Shown here in pieces: positions 13,579 to 19,862 of a stretch of 28,895 nucleotides of DNA. Position numbers and translations under genes: made by a program. This DNA comes from a virus. Within the stretch, counting starts at the first letter, position 1. Each line of letters starts with the position of its first letter. The notes beneath the pieces were generated by a model. It was not told the DNA's origin and ran no database searches. It saw only the letters and a program-made list of their open reading frames with translations. The stretch spans positions 1-28,895 of IMG/VR virus record IMGVR_UViG_3300031977_002709; one strand, written 5' to 3'.

Positions 13579-13596
13579 TGTTAAAATTTTGTTAAA
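13579..13596 (+). promoter_or_regulatory. 18-bp intergenic motif, copy 3 (TGTTAAAATTTTGTTAAA)
   Basis: It is identical to the copy at 3102-3119 and lies 33 nt after the TerL stop. It ends 14 nt upstream of the -33 TTG of the promoter at 13611-13640. Its place just ahead of a well-formed promoter suggests an activator/repressor site or a phage-sigma promoter. Confidence 0.5.
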
Positions 13597-13610
13597 ATCA
13601 GCCAAAGTGC

Positions 13611-13640
13611 TTGTTTTATTAACATTTGTGTTTATATTTG
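13611..13640 (+). promoter_or_regulatory. Bacteroidota-type promoter (TTG-N19-TATATTTG)
   Basis: TTG at 13611-13613, a 19-nt spacer, and TATATTTG at 13633-13640 match the primary-sigma consensus of Bacteroidota (TTG/TTTG at -33 and TAnnTTTG at -7). Transcription should start at about 13647-13649, at the head of a structured non-coding region. This is the clearest promoter in the window. Confidence 0.65.
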
Positions 13641-13647
13641 TTGTGTA

Positions 13648-14000
13648 GTTAATTCTACAATGTTCATTAAAATACTGAAAACAAACTTGAGGACAATTGT
13701 TTCTTGCATAGAGTCAGACTTATAAACAGCATTTATGTAAGATGAGAAGCGATGTACTTACTAAGGTGTGAAAATATAAAAGGTGTAGGGTTAACCGCCT
13801 ACTTCCACAACAGGAATAGTCAAAAAAGGTACGATAGTTATATAGCAGCAAGTAGGTAAGAGAAGAACAAAGGACTGTTGAACAAAACATTAAAGACTCT
13901 GACAAAGTAACCGGCAACTGGTAGAGCTGGGAGGTAAGAAAAGTACATACCGGACTTAATTACCTAAGGGAGCACCTCACTCAAGTTAAAGTATTAAACT
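13648..14000 (+). ncRNA. Candidate structured non-coding RNA or long structured leader
   Basis: The TerL stop (13546) to the next ATG (14013) is a 466-bp gap with no supportable ORF. By eye it is less A/T-rich than other gaps. From about 13648 it can fold into several hairpins: 13719-13741 (8 bp with a 2-nt bulge, loop CAGCA), GTAGG/CCTAC (13785-13802), TTCC/GGAA (13803-13816) and ACCGG-CAA-CTGGT (13910-13922). An exact 8-bp long-range pair, ATGTACTT (13752-13759) with AAGTACAT (13941-13948), could close the structure. The sequence AGGTAAGA(G/A)AAG occurs twice. I recognise no known RNA family. With no terminator before 14013, it may be a leader for the genes at 14013-14316. A packaging site beside terminase is another option. 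Confidence 0.45.
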
Positions 14001-14012
14001 AATAATAAAAAC

Positions 14013-14204
14013 ATGTACACTAGGGAAAAACAAGCAATACACGAATTACTGGTAGAAAACCAGCTTCTTAAATCTAAGGTATCATCTTTAACCAGGCAAG
14101 TTGATGATGAAAAACTAATTAACACAAATACAGTTAATATGTTTAGAAGCGAAATAAGTAAATTGCAAAAAGAAATAATAAAATTAAAATTAAACAATGA
14201 ATAA
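14013..14204 (+). CDS. Small coiled-coil protein (63 aa)
   Basis: A 63-residue product is almost entirely a Leu/Val/Ile heptad helix (IHELLVENQLLKSKVSSL, then MFRSEISKLQKEIIKLKL). It is not recognised. It is the first ORF after the structured non-coding region, and its stop overlaps the next ATG by 8 nt. It shares a likely transcript with the promoter at 13611 and the terminator at 14337. It may dimerise or bind the membrane peptide encoded next, which is speculation. Confidence 0.6.
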   Translation: MYTREKQAIHELLVENQLLKSKVSSLTRQVDDEKLINTNTVNMFRSEISKLQKEIIKLKLNNE

Positions 14205-14316
14205 ATATTACGACAAATTAGTACGAACAGCTGCTTTAAGTTTATTTAGTATTGCATTACTAATAGCTAGCATAGCATTACTATCACTTGAAGCACTTAT
14301 AAACTACATTTTTTAA
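14197..14316 (+). CDS. Small single-span membrane protein (39 aa)
   Basis: A 39-residue product has a basic N-terminus (MNKYYDKLVRTA) and one long hydrophobic helix (ALSLFSIALLIASIALLSL), ending ALINYIF. It follows the coiled-coil gene with an 8-nt overlap and precedes the strong terminator. Its size and topology resemble small membrane toxins, superinfection-exclusion peptides and minor holins, but there is no sequence evidence for any of these. Function unknown. Confidence 0.55.
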   Translation: MNKYYDKLVRTAALSLFSIALLIASIALLSLEALINYIF

Positions 14317-14336
14317 TTAGTTAGTTAGTTTAGTCC

Positions 14337-14372
14337 AAAGGGGGTTGCATTATACATGTAGCCCCTTTTTTT
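14337..14372 (+). terminator. Strong rho-independent terminator
   Basis: AAAGGGGG (14337-14344) pairs with CCCCTTTT (14362-14369) with the loop end extended by TTGCAT/ATGTAG pairing around TATAC, followed by a T run to 14372. It closes the unit of promoter, structured RNA and two small genes before the tail operon. Confidence 0.85.
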
Positions 14373-14390
14373 GTTATATAAAAAACAAAG

Positions 14391-14603
14391 TTGATAAACA
14401 CTAAAGCTATTAGTTATTGTTTTGCAAAAGGTATAAAAGTAATTGTAGTGCCACAAAGGCCAGGTAAAAACCCAGACGTTAAACTGCAAATACATACACC
14501 AAATAAAATTATACATGGTAACCAAGTATATAAGCAAGACAAAACACTATGGGATAAAGTAAATCAACTTTACAATTATTATTATGAAGTTAAAAAAAAT
14601 TAG
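14391..14603 (+). CDS. Hypothetical small protein (about 70 aa), possible TTG start
   Basis: The frame opens after TAA 14379-14381 and contains no ATG near its start, so TTG at 14391 is the best start. The product has KAISYCFAKGIKVIVVPQRP (beta-like), then KIIHGNQVYKQDKTLWDKVNQLYNYYYE. It overlaps the tail-chaperone start by 20 nt. The pattern KxIxxGxxxYKQDxxxWDKVNxLY looks conserved-protein-like, but I cannot name a family. Its place at the head of the tail operon suggests a role in tail assembly or its control. Confidence 0.6.
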   Translation: MINTKAISYCFAKGIKVIVVPQRPGKNPDVKLQIHTPNKIIHGNQVYKQDKTLWDKVNQLYNYYYEVKKN

Positions 14604-15213
14604 TTTAAGCAATGTTCCTTTACATAGTTATCAAAAGTACATGCAAATAGAAGACCCTACTGAACAGGACTTGCTAAAATGCTTTTTAGGTTTAACACAA
14701 CCAGAGTTAAATAAACTACCAGCAAAACACGTTGATATTTATTTAATGCAAATACAAGCCATTTTAAAACAAGAACATGAATTAATACGTACTTTTAAAT
14801 TAAATGGCATAGAGTATGGTTTTATTCCTAAATTAGATGACATTACCTATGGTGAAAACCTAGATGTTACAAAATACATGAACCAATACGGTAGCATGCA
14901 TAAAGCAATGGCTGTATTATTTAGGCCAATTAAACAAAAAATACGTGAGCAATATTTAATTGAGGAATACACTGGTAGTTATGCTTATGCTGAAAAACTA
15001 AAACAAATGCCACTTGATGTTGTATTAGGTGCTATTGTTTTTTTTTACAGTTTAACCAACGCCTTAATGAACTCTACCCTGAACTATTTGCAACAGCAGA
15101 TACAAGAGGACTCAACGCTGCAAGCCAGTTTGCAAAAAAATGGAGTGGATATTCAGAGCTCTATACGCTCGCTCAGGGAGATGTTACAAGGTTTAATGCC
15201 GTTAGCAAGTTAA
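14584..15213 (+). CDS. Tail assembly chaperone, short (gpG-like) product
   Basis: A 209-residue protein includes YGFIPKLDDITYGENLD (78-94), MHKAMAVLFRPIKQKIREQY and a hydrophobic VVLGAIVFFYSLTNALM. From memory this resembles Bacteroidota tail-assembly chaperones, which bind the tape measure protein and recruit tail-tube subunits. The zero frame passes through a T9 run at 15038-15046 and continues for about 55 codons to TAG-free TAA at 15211-15213. A -1 shift at the run gives a longer product, listed separately. Position, just ahead of tail terminator, neck and tape measure genes, fits a gpG role. Confidence 0.68.
   Translation: MKLKKISLSNVPLHSYQKYMQIEDPTEQDLLKCFLGLTQPELNKLPAKHVDIYLMQIQAILKQEHELIRTFKLNGIEYGFIPKLDDITYGENLDVTKYMNQYGSMHKAMAVLFRPIKQKIREQYLIEEYTGSYAYAEKLKQMPLDVVLGAIVFFYSLTNALMNSTLNYLQQQIQEDSTLQASLQKNGVDIQSSIRSLREMLQGLMPLAS
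15038..15046 (+). promoter_or_regulatory. T9 slippery site for -1 frameshift
   Basis: Nine T residues lie in the zero frame as GTT TTT TTT TAC. Tandem TTT codons allow a -1 slip. The -1 frame opens only just upstream (stop TGA at 15015-15017), has no start codon before the run, and stays open to 15302. An apparent insertion/deletion error in a homopolymer is the alternative. Confidence 0.62.
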
Positions 15214-15302
15214 ATTTACATAAATGTTATATGTACTTAGCTTTTGAAAAAGAAAAAATAGAATTAGAAAACTTAATGATTAAACAAAAATTTAAACAAT
15301 AA
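15045..15302 (+). CDS. Tail assembly chaperone, -1 frameshift extension (gpT-like)
   Basis: The -1 frame after the T9 run encodes 85 residues: LQFNQRLNELYPELFATAD, then SQFAKKWSGYSELYTLAQGD, then KLNLHKCYMYLAFEKEKIEL, ending at TAA 15300-15302. Joined to residues 1-154 it gives a 239-aa fusion. The sequence looks protein-like (balanced hydrophobic/charged, WSGYSELYTLAQGD reminiscent of chaperone T domains). Its stop overlaps the next ATG (TAATG at 15300-15304), exactly the coupling seen at other genes here. The zero-frame stop leaves an 88-nt gap. No separate start codon exists in this frame before 15231, so translation must come from frameshifting. Confidence 0.65.
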   Translation, partial: LQFNQRLNELYPELFATADTRGLNAASQFAKKWSGYSELYTLAQGDVTRFNAVSKLNLHKCYMYLAFEKEKIELENLMIKQKFKQ

Positions 15303-15772
15303 TGCAAGGTTTTTATAACATTACAGAAAAAATAAGACAACAATTACAACAAGATGACTTTGTTAATACAGTAACCTATGGTGATATATTTGAAGTTGAC
15401 TTAGCTAAACAAACAATATTCCCGTTAAGCCACTTTCAGGTCAATAACGCAACGTTACAAGGCAATGTTTGGAATTTTTCAATTAGCCTATTAGTTATGG
15501 ACATAGTAAACGAAAGCAAAGAATACGCTGATGGTGTTCCTGCTGAATTTAGAGGCAACAACAACGAGCAAGATGTTTGGAATACACAATTAGCCGTAGC
15601 TAACCGTTTACTAGAATTACTTTACAGAGGTGATTTATATACAGACAAATACCAACTTGATGGGCAACCTGTTTGCGAGCCCTTTACCGATAGGTTTGAA
15701 AACAAACTAGCCGGTTGGACTGTTACCTTTAATATATTAATACCAAATGACATGACAATATGCGCAACTTAA
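15302..15772 (+). CDS. Tail terminator/completion-like protein
   Basis: A 156-residue protein reads MQGFYNITEKIRQQL, then FVNTVTYGDIFEVDLAKQTI, then FPLSHFQVNN. Further on come VWNTQLAVANRLLELLYRGD and ENKLAGWTVTFNILIPN. The compact alpha/beta layout and the HFQ-VWNTQL-VNRL-YRGDLYTD pattern match tail-completion proteins I recall from Bacteroidota phages. It should cap the tail tube and join it to the neck. It overlaps the frameshift product's stop and the following neck gene, so its translation is coupled to the longer chaperone. Confidence 0.65.
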   Translation: MQGFYNITEKIRQQLQQDDFVNTVTYGDIFEVDLAKQTIFPLSHFQVNNATLQGNVWNFSISLLVMDIVNESKEYADGVPAEFRGNNNEQDVWNTQLAVANRLLELLYRGDLYTDKYQLDGQPVCEPFTDRFENKLAGWTVTFNILIPNDMTICAT

Positions 15773-16302
15773 AACCCATATTAGAACAATTTGGTGAATA
15801 CGTTGTAAGCCAATCTAGGTTAAATTTAACTAAAGGTGGTTACAAAAACAAAGGCCAAAATGCATCTGGTTCATTAAGTAAATCATTAGCGTTTGAAGTA
15901 ATGCCAAATGGTAAAAACTGGGTTGTTGAATTTATAATGCAATACTATGGTCAATTTATTGATAAAGGTGTAAGCGGTACTAAAGTAAGGCGCAACACAC
16001 CATATAGGTTCAGAAGCAAAGGTGGCAAACAAGGTTTAAAAGGTATGCCGCCCCCAAGTGCTTTTGACCAATGGAGAATAAGGAAAGGCATTGCACCAAG
16101 AGATGATAAAGGTAGGTTTTTACCACGTAAAGCTGCTAATTTTGCTATAGCACGTAGCATATTTGAAAAAGGCATAAAGCCTAGCTTATTTTTTACCACC
16201 CCATTTAACAAAGCCTTTGAAGATTTAAACCAAACAATACTAGATGACTTTAACGTACAAATAACAAAAACATTTAAAAAACTAGAAAATGGCAAAAATT
16301 AA
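15760..16302 (+). CDS. HK97 gp10-like neck/head-tail connector protein
   Basis: A 180-residue basic protein has an N-terminal helix region and YKNKGQNASGSLSKSLAFEV, followed by QYYGQFIDKGVSGTKVRRNT. It continues with a glycine/lysine/proline-rich segment and AIARSIFEKGIKPSLFFTTPF. The FIDKGVxGxK and RxIxxKGIxPxxFF patterns are those of gp10-like (HK97-type) minor tail/neck proteins that link connector and tail. Length is usual for the family. It starts 13 nt before the preceding stop and overlaps the next gene by 14 nt. Confidence 0.72.
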   Translation: MRNLKPILEQFGEYVVSQSRLNLTKGGYKNKGQNASGSLSKSLAFEVMPNGKNWVVEFIMQYYGQFIDKGVSGTKVRRNTPYRFRSKGGKQGLKGMPPPSAFDQWRIRKGIAPRDDKGRFLPRKAANFAIARSIFEKGIKPSLFFTTPFNKAFEDLNQTILDDFNVQITKTFKKLENGKN

Positions 16303-17431
16303 TGTATTAAGCCCATATTTTATAAACGTATCAAATGCTAATTTAGTTAGCGTTCAATTAGAAATAGAAATATATGATGGTCTTGCTAATACAAGTTGGC
16401 AAAGTAGTCCACAATACACATTACAATCTACAGCTATAAATAACAAGGTAACATTTGAAATAAGTGAATTAATTAAAGATTACATAAAGGCGCAATTTAC
16501 TGGTGACTATCCTGAATTAATTACTACTTTAGATGAAGCTACTACACGTTATGTAGATTATAGAATAACTGAAACACATACTAGTGGAGTACAAACACCT
16601 GTTGATAACTTAGCAAATAGAGCATTTTATGGTTATGGTTATTTTGAAGATGGTGCAAATCCTCAACTTAATCAAGGTTACTTACAAAGTAATACAAAAA
16701 TATTAAAATCTGATGACGCCCCAGTGCGTGTAGCTATAGATCCTGTTAACACTAATAGTGTAGCTTTTTTTTATAAAAATCAACAAACATATAGTTTTAC
16801 ACCTACATTACCTTATAGAATACAAGACCATGTACAATATATAAGTAATGAAGCGAGTGGTGTTGATAGTTATGAAGACAGAGTATTACTTGATGGTGGT
16901 ACTTTTGAAGGTAGCAGTTGTTTAACAGATTTTTTACAAGACACTACTATTTATCCTGTTGACACTATTTATGTAGATGATAACAATGGTGTAACAGTTA
17001 TTGATGTAGATAACATACAGGAATGTAAATACATTCCATATAAACTAACTTTTATAAATAAATTTGGTGCATATCAAAATTTATGGTTCTTCAAAAACTC
17101 ACAACTTAGTATGACCACGCGAAAGGAAATGTATAAAGCTAATATAGTAGAAGATGGTAGTTACAATATATATAACGCTCAAAATAGAATACTTACTAAA
17201 AATGGTGATCAAAAACTAACATTAAATAGTGGTTACTATCCTGAAAGCAATAATGAGTTATTTAAACAACTATTTTTAAGCGAAAAGGTATGGATAGAAT
17301 ATAATAACCAAACATTAGGTGTAAATATATCAAGTAGCAATATTACATATAAAACATCATTAACAGATAAATTAATTAATTATACAATAGAATTAGATTT
17401 TGCTTTTAACACTATCAACAATATAAGATAA
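16289..17431 (+). CDS. Conserved tail/baseplate structural protein
   Basis: A 380-residue beta-rich protein. After an N-terminal domain with alternating strands it has DDAPVRVAIDP, then (240-275) DNIQECKYIPYKLTFINKFG followed by AYQNLWFFKNSQLSM. Near the C-terminus lies LFLSEKVWIEYNNQTLGVNI. The Cys-x-Tyr...TFxNxFGAxQxLWFFK pattern is one I recall in tail proteins of Bacteroidota phages just ahead of a large baseplate protein. No enzymatic motif is visible. The last base of its stop is the first base of the following ATG. Confidence 0.65.
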   Translation: MAKINVLSPYFINVSNANLVSVQLEIEIYDGLANTSWQSSPQYTLQSTAINNKVTFEISELIKDYIKAQFTGDYPELITTLDEATTRYVDYRITETHTSGVQTPVDNLANRAFYGYGYFEDGANPQLNQGYLQSNTKILKSDDAPVRVAIDPVNTNSVAFFYKNQQTYSFTPTLPYRIQDHVQYISNEASGVDSYEDRVLLDGGTFEGSSCLTDFLQDTTIYPVDTIYVDDNNGVTVIDVDNIQECKYIPYKLTFINKFGAYQNLWFFKNSQLSMTTRKEMYKANIVEDGSYNIYNAQNRILTKNGDQKLTLNSGYYPESNNELFKQLFLSEKVWIEYNNQTLGVNISSSNITYKTSLTDKLINYTIELDFAFNTINNIR

Positions 17432-19710
17432 TGCAAACAATACAATTATTTATTGAAAACACTAGGGTTGATTTATTTAAAGATGAGTCGGTAACAATTA
17501 CTGACACTATAAAAAACATAAAAGATATAAGTAAAGTATTTACAACTTTTAGCCAACAGTTTAGTTTACCGGCCTCGTCTACTAATAATTTAATATTCAG
17601 ACACTACTATAATTATGATATTGTAAATGGTTTTGATGCCAGAGCACGTGTTAATGCTACTATAAAATTAAATGGTGTTGATTTTAAACAAGGTAAAATA
17701 AAACTAAATAATGTAGCCTTAAAAAATAATAAACCACATGCTTATAAAATAGTGTTTTATGGTAAAGCGGTTGATTTAAAAGATATTGTTGGCGAAGATA
17801 AACTAAACAACTTACAATTTATAGAGGTAAAAGATTCAGGCACTTGTACATTAACTGCAACTAATAAATTAACAGATTTTGGTGGTAGTTTTACCACAAC
17901 AACATCAGAGGGTGATAGAGTACACAATGTAGATGATGGAACATACGCAACAGTACTTAGTGTTGATAGCAACCAACAATTAACCTTAAACGCAGATATA
18001 TTTGCAGCTAATGATGATTATAGAGTTTTATTATCACCAATATGGGAAAATGACTCAATAGAAGAAAAACTACAATTACAACCATCAACAGCTAAAAACA
18101 CTTTAGTTGCTCCTTTAATTACTCATGGTTTACAATTATATTATAAAGATGGAGAGCATATAGCGGATACTGGTAATTTATGGGTTGATAGTGGTGGTGG
18201 GGGCACACATAATCACGGCGTAAGTTATACAGATCTTAAATTCGCGCTTAGAGTACATAGTATCATAGAAGCTATAGAAAATACATATAGTGATATTGAG
18301 TTTACTACTGATTTTTTTAACACTACTAATTATAACTATTATAATTTATATATGTGGTTAAACCGTAAATCAGGTGAGGTTAGCACAAGCACAAGTGTAA
18401 ATAGTTTTCAGTTTACTATAGATAGTTGGTCTGGTGGAGATTTAAATGAAGGTGGTGCTGGTTTGGGTTCTACTTATGGTATAACATCTGATTTTGCTGA
18501 TTTTGGAACTAGTTTTAGTATGAGCATAGCGGATTCAACTACAGCGTATACAATAGAGTTTTTTAAAAATCAAAGTTTAGTTTACACAACTTCAAGAACG
18601 GCTTCACAAGGTGCTTATACTTTAGGCACTGCTGAACTAGGGGCAATTAGTACAATGGCTGGAACATGGCACGTAGTTATAAGTGCTAATGCTAATGTAA
18701 TTATAAGTAACATATCAATAACATTACAGGGTATTATATATGATGAATTTGGTGGCACTAGTAGTTATACAAACACAATAACTTCTGGTAATATAAATAC
18801 ACCAGCTGTAGCCACGTTTGATATTGCAGACCAAATGCCAGAAATAAAAGTAATTGATTTTATTAATGGTTTATTTAAAATGTTTAACCTTATTGCTTTT
18901 GTAAATGATGATGATAAAATAGAAGTAAGAACTTTAGATAACGCTAGTAGCGAGAGTTATTATAATTTATCAAATGTAAATACTTATGACATTACAGAGT
19001 ATGTAGATGTTAAAGAATCACAGGTTGATGTAGCTTTACCTTTTAAAGAAGTAAACTTTACTTACGAAGATTTAAAAACATTTTTAGCAGTAAACCACGA
19101 ACAATTATTTAACCAAAGCTGGGGCACAGAACAATGGAACGAAGATAGCGATACATTAAGAATTGATGGAGCTACCTACAATGTTAAATTACCTTTTTCA
19201 CATATGAAATATGAAAGACTAATTGACTTAAATTCAGGTAATAATACAACAATACAATGGGGTTGGAGTGTTAATGAAAACCAAGATAGTTATAAAGGTA
19301 AACCATTATTATTTTATCCATTAAGAAATTCAGGCACCAACATACAATATAGAGATACACCATCTACCCATAAAAGTATTAGTAATTATATAGTTCCAAG
19401 TAATAGTAGATATTTAAACAATACTAGTGGGGAAGATAATATAAACTTTGGTCCAGAAATAAATGAATACGACAGGCCATTAACTAGTTTTAGTGGTACG
19501 TTATTCCAAAACTATTATTACAATTATATAACTAATGTTTTTAGGTTTAATGCTAGAATAATTAAACTAACAGCTTATTTACCGTTACGTATAATATTAA
19601 ATTATAAGTTAAATGATTATATAGTAGTTAGTGGTAAAAAATACAGAATAAATAGCATAAAAGTAAATTTATTAACCAATAAATCAGAATTAGAATTAAT
19701 TACAACATGA
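17431..19710 (+). CDS. Large tail/baseplate hub-like protein
   Basis: A 759-residue protein opens IQLFIENTRVDLFKDESVTI and continues through DISKVFTTFSQQFSLPAS, then VDFKQGKIKLNNVALKNNKP and YKIVFYGKAVDLKDIVGEDK. This is a recognisable N-terminal module of large Bacteroidota-phage tail proteins. The centre is Gly/Ser/Thr-rich and probably a beta-sandwich or host-contact domain (about 230-470). The C-terminal third again looks structural and ends LNDYIVVSGKKYRINSIKVN. It likely forms the baseplate or tail tip. Arg is mainly AGA and Asn/Tyr lean to AAT/TAT, differing from the replication genes. Confidence 0.65.
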   Translation: MQTIQLFIENTRVDLFKDESVTITDTIKNIKDISKVFTTFSQQFSLPASSTNNLIFRHYYNYDIVNGFDARARVNATIKLNGVDFKQGKIKLNNVALKNNKPHAYKIVFYGKAVDLKDIVGEDKLNNLQFIEVKDSGTCTLTATNKLTDFGGSFTTTTSEGDRVHNVDDGTYATVLSVDSNQQLTLNADIFAANDDYRVLLSPIWENDSIEEKLQLQPSTAKNTLVAPLITHGLQLYYKDGEHIADTGNLWVDSGGGGTHNHGVSYTDLKFALRVHSIIEAIENTYSDIEFTTDFFNTTNYNYYNLYMWLNRKSGEVSTSTSVNSFQFTIDSWSGGDLNEGGAGLGSTYGITSDFADFGTSFSMSIADSTTAYTIEFFKNQSLVYTTSRTASQGAYTLGTAELGAISTMAGTWHVVISANANVIISNISITLQGIIYDEFGGTSSYTNTITSGNINTPAVATFDIADQMPEIKVIDFINGLFKMFNLIAFVNDDDKIEVRTLDNASSESYYNLSNVNTYDITEYVDVKESQVDVALPFKEVNFTYEDLKTFLAVNHEQLFNQSWGTEQWNEDSDTLRIDGATYNVKLPFSHMKYERLIDLNSGNNTTIQWGWSVNENQDSYKGKPLLFYPLRNSGTNIQYRDTPSTHKSISNYIVPSNSRYLNNTSGEDNINFGPEINEYDRPLTSFSGTLFQNYYYNYITNVFRFNARIIKLTAYLPLRIILNYKLNDYIVVSGKKYRINSIKVNLLTNKSELELITT

Positions 19711-19862
19711 TAATTTTTAAATTTTTAAATATTGATAATTTTTATGGTAAACATAACACTATAGAAATAGCAAAAGGTAAGTACAAATTACCTGAAACTT
19801 TAAAAGAAGGATTTCAACAAATTAAACGCAAATACAAATGGCAACAGAGCAAGCAAATATAA
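19707..19862 (+). CDS. Small protein ahead of tape measure (51 aa)
   Basis: A 51-residue product, MIIFKFLNIDNFYGKHNTIEI, then a Lys-rich helix (FQQIKRKYKWQQSKQI). It overlaps the baseplate stop by 4 nt and the tape measure start by 25 nt. The overlap pattern supports coding. Nothing similar is recognised. Given its location it might assist tape measure or baseplate assembly. Confidence 0.5.
   Translation: MIIFKFLNIDNFYGKHNTIEIAKGKYKLPETLKEGFQQIKRKYKWQQSKQI

Noticed and set aside
3102-13596. Repeated 18-mer as phage attachment site or CRISPR repeat
   Set aside because: Copies are thousands of bases apart, lie at operon starts, and no integrase or spacer array is present.
13720-13917. Minus-strand frame of 65 codons in the non-coding gap
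   Set aside because: Cys/Leu/Ser-rich product, no overlap or neighbour on that strand and no promoter; the region is better explained as structured RNA.
13905-13935. tRNA-like D-arm string CTGGTAGAGC in the gap after terminase
   Set aside because: No matching acceptor stem, anticodon arm or GTTCGA-type T-arm can be found around it, and the bases form a different hairpin (ACCGG-CAA-CTGGT).
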